Position numbers and translations under genes: made by a program
Part shown: piece after piece, positions 24,257-35,458 of the stretch
Numbering within the stretch: the first letter of the stretch is position 1
Layout: the number at the start of each line of letters is the position of its first letter
Notes under the pieces: model-generated
The model's database searches: none
The model's input: the letters and a program-made list of their open reading frames with translations, nothing else
What the model was told of the DNA's origin: nothing
Assembly: GCA_022496805.1 (NCBI GenBank)
Contig: CM040085.1
Location: 12,305,811-12,369,810 of the forward strand
Source: Pohlia nutans
Lineage: Eukaryota; Streptophyta; Bryopsida; Bryales; Mniaceae
DNA: 64,000 bases
Direction: 5' to 3'

Positions 24257-26558
24257 TTTTTGCAATACAGGTCACGAAGGAAGTCCTGCGGTTTGCGCAC
24301 ACGCAAAGGGCATGGTAGTATCTGGAATTGAGGCTCTCTCAGTTGCATTGCTTCTGCGAACTGGTGTGAATGTGCGGCGCCAGATCTCTAATACTGCACA
24401 GGAGTTTCAGGACAGGCAATTTGTGCTACAGCCACTTGTGGACCTGGTGGGTATGTGCAACTCAGAATGTTTTCTTTCATGTCGAATGCACACAAGCAGT
24501 CATTCGGATTGGAGTATTGGAGGTCAAAATTTGACTGTATTGATAATTGCTTGTGGCAGGTTGGTCCCATAGCAACGCATCCTGATTTGGAGAAGAGCAT
24601 ATGGAGGGTGATAGATGAGGCTGGTCCAGTCAAGGACGGCGCTGTAAGCTTGTACTCTCAGTACCTGGTCTTTTACCTGTCAAAGTTGGATGGTTCCTGT
24701 TGTGGAACGTTGAGCAGAATTCCTTACAAGAAATGAATATGGTCTGTGCAGAGTCCGGAGCTCAGGAAAGCTCGGGTGCAAGAATGTTCGGTTCAGCAAC
24801 GGGTATGTCTTTGTATGGGATTTGACATTGCATTTGAGTTTGAGGGACCACATGTTTCTGGACTTGCTGCTACTTTTCTAACTCTCTTGAATGGTGGTGT
24901 ATTCAGCTTCGGAAGTTTTTCAACAAACTTACTACGGAAAAATCGGGGTGTGATGGTCAGTCTCAGGTAATTCTTTTTGCTAATGAATCAACAACCATGC
25001 ATGAGTCTTTAGCTCAAAAAGAACTTGTTTTTGAAGACTTACCACAAGGACCGACCTGCTCTTTCAACATGTTTAATTTTTTTCCTTTTTCGACACATCA
25101 GTCTTCACTTGCAGGTTGTAAGAGCTATCGCTTTCTTGAGAATTCGAATGTTGGAATAAACGACTCGTATCTCAAGTGGCATACTTTTCGTGATCGGTAT
25201 TGTGCAGCTGAGACCCTCCCTGGATGACATTCAGTTTTGCCTCAACACCATAGTCCGTCTTGATGTGGTACGTGATCTTGAATCATCATGGCGGCTTTTT
25301 TTGTTTTCTATTTTCTTCCATGTTATCAACGGAAGAGCCAACCAGATGTTCGTGCGGAGTCATGAAGTGCTTCTTGTGTTTGGTTGTCTTCCTTGAAATT
25401 GGAAGGTAATGGCTCGTGCAAGGTACAGTACCTGGTTAGGGGGTACCAAACCTAGCTTTATAGATACCGACTCTCAGAACCCGGTCAGACTACAATTGAC
25501 ATGTCACTTCAGTTGTTTCCGAGTGGCGGTGAAAATTTTGCATTTAACGGTTTGTTTTAGGCTGAAATTGAGCGTTTTTTTTTCAGAAGAAGCCCTACAA
25601 ACAGAAAGTATTTCTATGTCTTTCTCTGTGATTACTGTTGGATGTCGGTCTGGTATTATGAGGCTCACGTTTGTGGTGTGTATTAAAGATGAATGCATGA
25701 AACCCTTAGCTTTGCTACCAGAATGCTACGGAACATGCTACTTGACAAGCTGATAGATCTCCAATTTTTCCTCAAGTCTGACGAGAGGAATGGAACAAAG
25801 TGGTGTCCTCGAAAGTGATAAATTATCTTTTGGATGATGCTGTGCACCACCATAGCATGGGGCGAGTGGTCACATTGTTGGGTCTCTGTCTCTCATCCTC
25901 TGCCATATTTGCAACCAAATTCAAGACTACAGGAGGTTACCAACTGTTGGCACGCATGGTAATGTTCTGTTTGTTGCCCACTTCATCGGCGGAGGGTCTT
26001 GGGGAGGACTCTCTGGATACGTCTTTTCGATGCAGTTCCGATAGTCTTCTTCGAAGCCTCAATAGCCTACGCCGCAACTCCGATGAAGCATCAGAGGGAT
26101 TCGGACCTTGATCGCAGGAAGTTGACAAAGCGACTGTCTTGCAGCTAATTCTTGCAAACAAGAAGCTGGTCTTTTGCGCAAGCAATGTAGACCCGGAACT
26201 CTTGTGTGCACTTTGTGTGAATGTTACTCGGACACTTCTCTGCGATTCTGAACCAAGTACCCGTTCCCTAGCAGTGGATGTCTGGAGAGCGCTTGTGTTG
26301 CATCGAAGTCCTGCCCTCGAGGATATCTTAATTTGGAGGGGAACTCAGGTATGCAGTCGATGTTCTGGCAGGACATATCTGGCTGAGCTAATCATCTTTA
26401 ACAACGGTTCTTGTTGTTGCGTCTTGGAAATCGTTCGTACTTGCAGCAAGCCCTGGCTGAATCACTAGACTATGCTTGTAACACTATGCAGAGTGCGATG
26501 AGTGTGGATGTGCTGCACAATGGCTTCAAACTTCTGCTCACGGTGGGCTTTAAAGATT
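24257..26558 (+). pseudogene. SPIRRIG/LvsA-like BEACH protein, upstream (pre-BEACH) part
   Basis: Several exon-like blocks, separated by GT–AG introns, match the armadillo/ConA-like region that precedes the PH-BEACH module in plant SPIRRIG proteins. These are large proteins linked to membrane traffic and mRNA-body behaviour. Recognisable blocks are GIEALSVALLLRTGVNVRRQ near 24320, GPIATHPDLEKSIWRVIDEA near 24570, PSLDDIQFCLNTIVRLD near 25220, MLLDKLIDLQFFLKSDERNG near 25740, VVSSKVINYLLDD near 25800, GRVVTLLGLCLSSSAIFATK near 25865, ALEDIL near 26310 and SVDVLHNGFKLLLT near 26510–26555. A frame change is needed near 25798. A TAA in frame also interrupts the block near 25150. The next expected segment is not found directly downstream, because about 6 kb of other DNA follows. 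I conclude it is a decayed copy. Confidence 0.72.
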
Positions 26559-27355
26559 GAAAATTCGTGGGATAGTACTATGCGTGGATTGAAAATTCCT
26601 GGGATACAGTTCGTAAAAAACTGCCCCGAACCGTCTCGCTCTGTGATTCGTTGAGAGGCAGTGAAATACTCACCATAATTCAACTATCATCTACCTACCA
26701 CAGCGACCTACTAGGTAGCAAGGGACTCTGTGATTCGTCAGTCGCCGATGAAAACATTTCGTTTTTCGCTCGTATGGACAAAAAAATTCTGATTCTTCAT
26801 TTGAATGGATGAAGAACATTTATTTTTATGTAAAAATGCGGGATTTTGAAATTTGAAATTTGAAAGGCTCTCTAAAAGCTAATGAGTGGAAAGAAATTTG
26901 TATTTCTTACTTTCTGTTAATAAATAATAGTGGATACAAAAATTAAATTGGAGAATTAAACAATGCATTATTGACCATCAGAATTACAATGAGACAAAAG
27001 TCTTCTCCAATCAAACAACAGTGTAAGTTCCATATTCCAAATGCCAAAAATTGGACTAAATTTGTTTTGGCACAAATGATGAAGTATGTCGGACTAGTAG
27101 GAGAAAGGGTTTTTTTGGGGTTGTCTTCAACTCTTCAAGTCTCAAAGTATGCAACTGCAGTGGTAAAAACCTGAACAAATTTCCACAACTTTTAGTAAGA
27201 ATTATGCTCTCCTTTTCACAATAAGAAATGATAATAATTATATTCTTTAAAGAAACATCAACAAACTTTGAAAAGGCAATGACCAATACTCACCACTAAA
27301 GATAGTCAAATTCAAGTATTCATTATTTTCCAAACTTCTTCAAAATCACGAATAT

Positions 27356-30040
27356 TCATGATGTTGAGGTTGAATTCTTGACGGTTATACTAGAACTCTG
27401 ATTGGGAGCATCTGTAGAAGAAACAACAATACCAAGTGGTTTATCACCATCAGACGAAGGCAAATCACCTACAACAATCCGGGGACCAACTCCAATAGCT
27501 TTTAGAGAGCCTTCAGTAGCAATAGAACTAGTAGGAACCGATTCCTGAGGACCTCGAGGTACTTTAGGGACATTCTGGCTAAGAGTCTTCTCAATCGAAT
27601 CCATCTGGTGGGATAAAACTTCCTCAAATTCTCGATCGTCATCAAAGCAAGGATTAGCAACAGCGACAGGTGGTGCAGATGAAATCGGATGTTCCACATG
27701 ATACTCAATATCTTTTCCATTACGAGCATCAAGACCACCTTGTTTGGCCAACTGTAATGCAAGATTATGTTTGACAATCTCAACAGGTTTAGTTGGTGAA
27801 ATATAAACTGGAAGCTTAGGATCATGCCGACCCAAATCACGATATCGTTGAAATTGCGGGGGTATAGGGCGCCAGTCTTTCAAAGGTGAAACCCCTGGAA
27901 GACGAGGAAGAATCGATTTGAATGCCATCAATGATGGAGATGGAGAAGCTGATAAGTTACTTGGTTGACTGTAATGAGTAACTGAAGCGCCATGTCCATG
28001 GTGAACACCACCACGTCCGCCACGTTGAATACCAATGGGTCTACATCCAGAATTAACACCACCATATCCAGGCTGCAAATAAATCAAAATCAAAATTAAA
28101 TTCAAAATGATAACCACATTTCAAAAATAAAGATACATACATAAATATCTATAAAATATCTATATTAGTAGTAGTAGTTTTCTAACCACTTGCATAACAA
28201 CTAGCATAACAACTAGCCATGTAACATGTATTTATTGTTTCAAAAATGAAAAGACACTTATATGTGTGGTGAAGTAGAAACTATAAAATATCTTCAAATC
28301 AATAAAACTTAGAATCAATTAGTTTAAAGAATTAAAAATAAATTACCGAAGTTGGAGAATGTCGATTTCTTAAAGGAACTTCGTGTTGCTCATCATCCGA
28401 GGACAAAATGACAACATTATCTGGAACCACGTTCTCTGGAACCACGTTCTCTTTTGAGTCTTTTTCAATGAGACTTGTATTACATTGCTGAAAAAATGAA
28501 AAACAAAACAAAAATTAATAAAAAAAAAAATTGTACAACAAAGAATACATATGAAAAATAAAAATAAAACAAACCAAAGAAAATAGAAACTTACCAAAGA
28601 ATCATGAAATCCAAATCCACCAGTAGTAGCAGAAGGAACTATCATCAAGGAATTATTTGAACCAGAAAATCGAGCAACTGGACTGTTAGCAGTAAAAGGC
28701 GAAATTCTTGCTATTGGAGTACGGCTTGATTTACCGACTTCCATACTTGTCAAAGAACCGAGTTGTTTCTTGTGGTATTCTTCTGTTACAGCATTTTTGA
28801 ATTTGTTGAAGTCCATATGCACCGATTTGTTCGGATGAGAAACATTGTAAGGATTATGTAGAGCAAGTTGAGCAGCCTGCTTGTCAAGTTCTCCCGATTC
28901 ATCGTATCTATCCAACGATGACAAACACCAGTGACCAGTAATCTCAGCCATAACGTTGCGAGGAACTTTAGCGATGGCCATTCGGGTAACTCCAGTAACT
29001 CTCCCGCTCTTATTTTTAACATCGCCTTCGACACCAGCTTCCATAGCCATAACTTTTAGATACTTTCGGAGCTGATTTATGCCCAAGTTAACTCCCTCAA
29101 TTTCTCCACCTTCTTTAACTTTTATTTTGAACCACGTAGGTGTGAGCGGCGCATCAATGGGAGACAACAACAGATGTCCTGACTTCTTGAGCGCTTCTGG
29201 ATAATGGGATGCTAACGTCATCCAAGTTAACAAAACATCCGGATCGTAAGAACATACGGACGGGCGGAAATGTTCCTCTTGGAACCGATTAATACTTGCC
29301 TTGTAATTTTTGCTGAGACGTTCATCATACCTGCATAAAGAATTTTCAAACATGATTCAGTTCTTTAATACCTTGCACCTTTTCAGTCGTTTTTATAAGA
29401 ATAACAATGAATAAAACAAATTGTATGTAAATCAGAAATAAGCAAAACATTTCAAATCTTACTTGATATATGAGAAACCGGCATTGTTCTCCTCTTTTAC
29501 AAAATCACTGTAAAGAAGTTTCCACATCTCATTATTTCCACGGATGAAAAACACCACAGTACAATAGTAAACTAATCTTTTCAACAAACCACGTGGAAAA
29601 GTAACTTGGTGACTCGGGTGACTCAAAATCTTCATCTCATCTTCCCACGTAAGTCCTTTCGCTTTTTTGCGTCCTTTATTAGCACCAGCCTGTATTGACA
29701 TCTCTATGGATTTGTTTATTGCCTTGTTGACAGACAAAAAGAATGGATGACGAGTGATACAGAAATTAGGCTCTTGAACTCCTGTCGAGTTAATCCGCCT
29801 AGTCTGCTCATTTGAAATAATACGGTTGAATCCATTATATAGATTCATGAGACTTTCAGTAGGATATCGGTCACCATTTTTCTTTGCAGTCTCAAGAAAA
29901 TAACGACCAAGAAGATGACTCAATCCTTTCAGTGGAATCTCTTCAATCTTCAAACGCTTGTCAATTCCTTTGGCCGTTCTCCAAGCGTCAAATCGGTTAC
30001 GGCACCAATTGTCACTATTCTCACTCGGATTATTTGTCAT
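27356..30040 (-). CDS. Crypton-like tyrosine recombinase gene
   Basis: Four exons with GT–AG borders and consistent phases can be read: 30040–29463, 29330–28595, 28487–28347 and 28072–27356. The N-terminal part ends in FDAWRTAKGIDKR, then GRYFLETAKKNGDRYPTESL, as in the core-binding domain of Crypton/ZMYM-type proteins. The catalytic region shows FFIRGNNEMWKLLYSDF (first Arg), NKSGRVTGVTR (second Arg), ITGHWCLSSLDRYDE (His and the nucleophile Tyr). That gives an R…R-GH…Y set of a tyrosine recombinase. Cryptons move by this enzyme and lack long inverted ends. The last two exons are low-complexity with an acidic patch and no known domain. Just upstream a different frame ends SVEPSILENIMNDK, the expected preceding motif, so a one-base frameshift or a missed exon may have removed the true start. 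It lies inside the SPIRRIG-like gene on the opposite strand. Confidence 0.68.
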
Positions 30041-30830
30041 TCATAATATTTTCTAGTATTGACGGTTCAACACTAAAAAACTCACTCTCAACCATCATAC
30101 CAAAAGGAGAAGGGGGTGGTTGCAAGCTACGGTCACCCAAACTTTTTGTCGCGGCATGCAAATTTGTGCACTTACCCAATCTTTGGAAAATCATCAATAA
30201 ATATTGGAATAGAATTTTGTGACGAAACAAATTGCATTGTTTTTAGAATTCTAAAGTTAAGATGTCTACCACAATAAAGTTTGCAAATTTTCAATCTTTC
30301 TATCCAAATTAAGCATTTCTACTTAGATTTGGTAGCGTGTCGCTTGTCAAAAGTGCACCTATTTTATGGGAAATGCTAGAAGGGGGTCAAAATTGAACTT
30401 CAAAAATTTATAGCAACATACCACAAGTGTGTACAAAGGTACCATATTTTATTTTTTTGAGTACTACGCTTACTTATTTTTTAATTAATTGTTTGGTGGT
30501 GTTTTTGTTTTTTAAGATTTTCGTGCAGTTAAAACATTTTTTTGGATTTTTTTTTTTGGAATTGAAATAATGGTTCAATTTCAGAGGTGGGATATGAAAT
30601 GCATTTTTCATAAAACTTAGCTAAGGATGTTATGTAAAAAAGGCTCTAATTACCCCTACTCGGTAAAAAACAGAAAAGGCTATTGAGTAATGCCCAAAGA
30701 CTTGAAATTAACTTAACAATTGCTAAAGTGAAAGTATTAGCATAAACCCTATTTGGGATGGTGAAATTTTTGATCTAATTGAAAGTTGAGAGGTGCGCAT
30801 TACTACGCTAGTGCACGAGCTGCATGGCCT
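30041..30830. other. Putative intron or spacer of the recombinase element
   Basis: This AT-rich stretch lies between the recombinase exons and the upstream AT-hook ORF. The phrase TTGCAAGCTACGGTC occurs on the plus strand near 30120 and in the opposite orientation near 30872, a short inverted repeat that brackets the segment. Minus-strand translation just before 30040 gives FFSVEPSILENIMNDK, which looks like coding sequence of the same protein in a shifted frame. No other gene is seen. Confidence 0.4.
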
Positions 30831-31394
30831 TTAGCTGCACAAGCTGCACTCCCCACTTGGTAGACCGTAGCTTGCAATCACCCAAGGAACAATGGGCAAT
30901 ACGGGCAAAACAACTTCGGTAGAAATTGGTTCAACATGAGGAACAACTGAAGGATCATCCCGAACATGAACAATGTTTGAAATATCCAAACCAGTAGGAA
31001 TAGACTCACAAACTGATGGCATAGAAGAAACTGTAACTGAATTCGTCAGAACAGCATCATCACGAGTAACAAACGTTACTTCAGAATGTTTACTCAGAGA
31101 GGACGAGTCAATCATAGTAGGATTTCTTGCCTCTAGACAAAACATCATTTGACCAGCAATTTTAGAAGAGGGCTTCCTTAACCGACGGCTCTTCTTTATA
31201 GTTTGCACAGGACTCACGGAAACATTCACATCCATATTAACTTGGACGATAGGATCACTGACAGTAGGAGTGAGAGCCTTAAGGGAAGATTTTTGAGGAC
31301 GACCTGGACGGCCTATAGCAACCTTCCGAACATGCTTAGTATCCGACATCGCAAAAACACAGGGAAAAAATGAAATACAATCGTACAATATCAA
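30831..31394 (-). CDS. ORF with an AT-hook-like motif, probable 5' part of the recombinase element
   Basis: The frame is open for 187 codons. A likelier start is the internal Met of MSDTKHVRKV at about 31349. It carries IGRPGRPQKSS, an AT-hook-like DNA-binding motif, and a basic KKSRRLRKPSSK stretch, then a serine/valine-rich tail. It lies on the same strand as the recombinase exons and about 0.8 kb upstream. It could be the first exon of that gene or a second small gene of the element. I do not recognise the rest. An AT-hook is consistent with binding of AT-rich DNA; this is inference. Confidence 0.45.
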   Translation of the reverse strand: MILYDCISFFPCVFAMSDTKHVRKVAIGRPGRPQKSSLKALTPTVSDPIVQVNMDVNVSVSPVQTIKKSRRLRKPSSKIAGQMMFCLEARNPTMIDSSSLSKHSEVTFVTRDDAVLTNSVTVSSMPSVCESIPTGLDISNIVHVRDDPSVVPHVEPISTEVVLPVLPIVPWVIASYGLPSGECSLCS

Positions 31395-31454
31395 ACGAGG
31401 TCAAAAAGCCAAACTCACAGACCTCTAGGTAAAATATCAAAAACAAACAAAAAA

Positions 31455-31520
31455 GACTGTAACTCAAAGATTCTACATATTTGCAAAACTGCAAAAATGT
31501 AGAAGACTTGAGTTACAGTC
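31455..31520. repeat. Imperfect hairpin with 31-bp arms
   Basis: GACTGTAACTCAA at 31455 is matched by TTGAGTTACAGTC ending at 31520. Between them TTCTACAT pairs with ATGTAGAA and TTTGCA with TGCAAA, leaving a loop of about four bases. About 27 of 31 arm positions pair. It stands about 60–100 bp upstream of the AT-hook ORF on the minus strand. It could be a protein-binding dyad, an element subterminal structure or a small-RNA-type foldback. Confidence 0.75.
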
Positions 31521-32258
31521 TCAAAAGCACAAAGACTATGAATACATCACACAAACACTCTTTAAATAAATAAAAACACGTGGAAACAGAAAAACAATGA
31601 AAGCAGCAGAAACAACAGCGCAACACAATGAAAGCAACAGAAACAACAGCGCAACAAACAACTGTTACTCCAATTTTTTTTTTAACCATTTATCTCTGCA
31701 AACCAAAACAAAAAAAATTCATTAAATCATCGATACTAATCACAACGCAAATCACAATGCAAATACAGCCCATAACATATTGTATTCAATGAGTGCTAGA
31801 TTAAGTAAATGCATAAGATAAACGCGACTCAAACTCTCCCAAGCGTCATAAGCCAAAACGAATATAGCATTACGAGTTTTGCTTGCAAAGTCTCAGCACA
31901 AGTGCTTACAATACACAACTCTTCAAAACTTACTGCAAGAACTAGAAACTAAGCATGAAGGTATACACTAAATACTCACTATAATTATACATCAGTGCAA
32001 ATCGGTACAAATAAGTGCAAATCACAGCACAAATAGAGCGCATGCATACTATTCTTCTTAAAATTACAAGGAAAGCTAATTGAATCAAGAAACAACACAA
32101 ATAAACTAGAGCATTGAAAAAAGCACAACCGCGAGGAAATACTTACAAATTCAAGAATTGGAACTTCATCCGCGATTCTGCAGAGCCGTTGCCATTGTAT
32201 TCAAGTAAGAACTAGTATAACAATACCGCACTACTACAAAACACTACAAAACAGACAG
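31521..32258. other. A-rich upstream region of the recombinase element
   Basis: No gene is seen. A short near-duplication (AACAGAAACAACAGCGCAAC, twice) occurs at about 31600–31650. The plus strand is A-rich throughout. Confidence 0.45.
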
Positions 32259-32400
32259 GCGCCGCTCCTTAACAATCAAAACACATCAACAAAATGAAAG
32301 AGCAAATGCACAGAAACAAGAAACAAGAAACGTGCGCCGCTCCTTAACAATCAAAACACATCAACAAAATGAAAGAGCAAATACACAGAAACAAGAAACG
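32259..32400. repeat. 75-bp tandem duplication
   Basis: GCGCCGCTCCTTAACAATC begins at 32259 and again at 32334, followed in both copies by AAAACACATCAACAAAATG and an AGAAACAAGAAAC stretch. The two copies differ at very few positions. They lie between the recombinase element and the large palindrome. Confidence 0.85.
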
Positions 32401-32568
32401 CGCGTTGAAGAGCCAGAAAGCCAAAAGCGACGTTTAATTAGAAGGGCGGCTGTTGTACGTCTTGTCACAGACGGACTAAGCTGTCAAATCAAATCAAACC
32501 ATATGACTCATATCCAACCATATCACTCCAAGTGGCAGCGCTCGACAGCCCGGGCCGTTTTTCACATC

Positions 32569-32704
32569 ATGTAATTTGATACACTCGAGAGAATACGGTG
32601 GGTAGAGGGATTGGCGTAGGTACCTACCTCGTGCTACCGCACTCAGTAGGTACCTACGCCAATCCCTCTACCCACCGTATTCTCTCGAGTGTATCAAATT
32701 ACAT
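32569..32704. repeat. Perfect palindrome: 59-bp arms, 18-bp spacer
   Basis: The left arm runs 32569–32627 and the right arm 32646–32704. They are exact reverse complements over 59 bases, separated by 18 bases (CTCGTGCTACCGCACTCA). The inner end of each arm contains the self-complementary GTAGGTACCTAC. The right arm stops two bases before the first recognisable codons of the downstream SPIRRIG-like part. The left arm borders the recombinase-element side. Perfect identity implies a young structure. Confidence 0.95.
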
Positions 32705-32706
32705 AG

Positions 32707-34830
32707 TTTGTAAGGTGCTCGAGCAACGGGCAGCTGTTGTCTGGAAAGAGTATGTGCAAGGTGCTTCACGCTTTCCAGTGGTCAGAATCAAACCCTTGCA
32801 GGGCCGACGGAAGATGCAAATGACCCGTCGGTTGAGAGAGATTTCAAACATCGACCGTTCACATCAGGAGTTAGTTGCAAAAACCCGGAGCGGTCTTGAG
32901 CAAGGTAACTCCATTTTTCTAAGTATCTTTGCGATCCTGGTTTTTAAAATCATTTAACTCCCTTAACGTTTCATATTGCGTCCTTGCCAATCTAAATGTT
33001 TAGGTATCAAAGACCTCGGAGATATTGGTGAGAGGTTTCTGGCTAGTAACAGTACCAGCAACACAGGGAGATAAATACAAGATTCCCGTATGGGAAACGC
33101 AGACAAATTTTCCACAATTGTAACTTTCCCAGATCAAAAATACACTACAATCATCCCAAGAAAGTTACAATTGTGGGAATTTTGTCCCACTTCCCATATG
33201 AAATCCCATGTGGGAATGTCTTTATCTCTCCCTGTGCAAGTACAGCCTGGTTGTCGGGAACATTGAGGTATTCGGTTTTTGTGCAGTGCATTGCGGGAGT
33301 CCATTGCAGCTGAGCTGCGAACGCTACGACAGGATAAATATGGTTGGATACTTCATGCAAAAAGAGAATTGGAAAAGCAAATCCAGCAATTGGTTCACGA
33401 ACGAGGTCTCTGGCCAGTGGTGTGGGCAACAGTGGACGAAAATCCTTTTTGGCAATTGTCTACGAAGGAGGGCCCCTTCCGCATGAGAAAGAAGCTAGAG
33501 CGACCCAAGAATGACATTTACGATACTAACCTTAAGGTCAGTGTCACATTGTTTTTGGTAGGGATTGAAATCCTATCGCTCATATTAGATGCAGCTTGAT
33601 GAAAGTACATGGACATAGCTTAGGCGCATTCGTTTTCAAGTAGACATTTTATTACCTGCTGCATGCGTGTCTTACTGCTAGATGTTGACTTTTCAGGGAG
33701 AAGATACTCCAGGACTTGAATATGATCGACGAGAGGGTTGGGAAGGGATGGAACCCCGCCTTCGTTGTCTGTGGATTCGATCAGGCAGAGTTTAAAATTC
33801 CACATCTGAGAGTCGACAGCAAGGCCGGACTTCATCCTGACCTTAGAGGAAGAGGATGATCAGTCTAAAACTGAGGGTGTGGATGATGATTATGCCTCGT
33901 CTGCGCAAGGTCAGTGGAGTGATCATCAGCGTAGCAGTAGCAGTGCCATTCCAGAGAACCAAGTCCCTGCTATTGCACAGAGCGAGGAAGAAAGCCGTGC
34001 AGATGGAAGGGAGGATCCAGACTCAGTATATGAGACGCAGGTAAGCAGACCGATTGGAGATGCACAGAATATGGAAATTGACGTTAATGAGGACGGAGAG
34101 TATTTAATAGGACCTTTTCTGGAACCTGGTGAGACTTCAAATTTCGGTACAACTGTGATCGAGTTATTGGGCTGGATAAGCGTGACGGTATCTTCTTAAT
34201 TGGGGAGCAGTGCCTATACGCTATTGATAATTACTACATTGATGAAGAAGGATGTATCAAGGGGAAGGGGATGAAGGAGATATCTCTGATTGATAGGGCA
34301 CTGGGTGTCCCAATGGCTGTCCCAATGCCCGGATCAAACGATTCACAGCATGGCATGAAGCAATCTTCTGGAAGTGTTGGTGATGTAAGTTGGCCAGGAG
34401 GTCGGGCGTGGGCATTCAGTGGTGCTGCTTGGGTTAAGGACAAGGTTACTTCTGCTCTGCGGTGTTTCTTAATTGCTCTTTTGTTTTGATTTTGGTCCTC
34501 CATCATATTCTGATTCCTGTATTTGGATGTTTCATACTCGCATGTTCATTCTATGTTATGTTTTTTTTTTTTTTTTTTTACCAATCCCAGATTATTAATC
34601 CTCATGCAGAAATTTCCGTTACAAGCAAGAAAGGATGGTTAGATATGCCAAAGACTAATTGTTTTTCTATGTGCATTTTTCTGATGGAAAGATAATTATG
34701 TGAAAGGTTTGTGGTTGATTCAATCTGTCTATTAGTCTGCATTTTGAAAGGTTGGAGCTGGCCCAATTATGCGACATACATGGCACAAGTGGAAGGTGGA
34801 TAGTGTGCATGAGCTTCTAAAGAGGCAGTA
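32707..34830 (+). pseudogene. SPIRRIG/LvsA-like BEACH protein, part leading into the PH-BEACH domain
   Basis: Exon-like blocks continue the upstream fragment. VLEQRAAVVWKEYVQGASRF begins near 32716, and that exon ends at 32904. A second exon (33287–33536) gives ELRTLRQDKYGWILHAKREL, QQLVHERGLWP and EGPFRMRKKLERPK. Later blocks are LEEEDDQSKTEGVDDDYASS (33843), NEDGEYLIGPFLEPGE (34090), then in another frame FKFRYNCDRVIGLDKRDGIF from about 34137 and NYYIDEEGCIKGKG. These are followed by GGRAWAFSGAAW (34400) and HKWKVDSVHELLKRQY (34780). The match is to the PH-BEACH entry region of plant SPIRRIG. A frameshift near 34136, a TAA near 33793 and a TAA directly after LLKRQY show decay. No BEACH core or WD40 repeats follow. 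Confidence 0.78.
33062..33236. mobile_element. 175-bp fold-back MITE with CACAGGGAGA ends
   Basis: The left end CACAGGGAGATAAATAC and the right end (read inverted) CACAGGGAGAGATAAAGAC match. The inner parts ATTCCCGTATGGGAA and CCACAATTGTAACTTTC are also mirrored, so almost the whole element folds back. It is flanked on both sides by CAA, compatible with a 3-bp target duplication as in CACTA or PIF/Harbinger elements. It sits in an intron of the SPIRRIG-like remnant. Confidence 0.8.
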
Positions 34831-35454
34831 CTAACTTTGTCCAATGGCGAAATTTGCGTTGTGCACACAAATTGCACCATAAGCCGACGTTAGATATGGG
34901 ATCAAATTTCTTGTTCCCCACGTTCCCATCCACATTCGCACATGTCAGAGCTCGTTCCCCAAAAACAATGCAAAATGTAACGGAAGGACAACTCTGGCCA
35001 TTGGCGGTTAGTCACCCTTGGCAAAAATGCCAATGACAGGGTAATCCTATTATTTTGGTTCAAGCTATAAGCTACCCATGGTTCCAAGAAAAATAAAGAA
35101 TAAAAAATGAAAAATACTAGGTCCTGTAAAAACTCCAAATCATTTCACCCAAATGGCCTTCATTGTCTTGAACCTTGACAATCCTATCAATGGAGTCCTT
35201 GTCACAGAACGGGTTTCCAGGCCAAGACTCCCAACAAACGTTGTTGTAGCAAAATTGCCAAAAGATGAGATGAATGTATTTTGTTTCGAGAATGGAGGAA
35301 ATGACGTCGAGGTCTCACAAAGTTTGAATGCAATTCTCCATCTTGCCATGAATTTTGTTTGCTTGGCTCAAAAGAATGCACAGAAATGAATGCATGAATC
35401 AACTCTTGGGAGTGGCATGCCAATTTTTGCGTTTCCAGTGACAGAGCTTAGGGT
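34831..35454. other. Non-coding stretch after the SPIRRIG-like remnant
   Basis: Two short frames (34854–35036 and 35153–35389, plus) are open, but I recognise no family. The second could be a decayed gene piece. Homology to the expected BEACH domain is absent. Confidence 0.4.
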
Positions 35455-35458
35455 TTAA

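Noticed and set aside
26638..26740. Direct repeat CTCTGTGATTCGT at about 26638 and 26728 as an insertion target duplication
   Set aside because: Both copies lie on the same side of the recombinase element, 90 bp apart, so they cannot bracket it.
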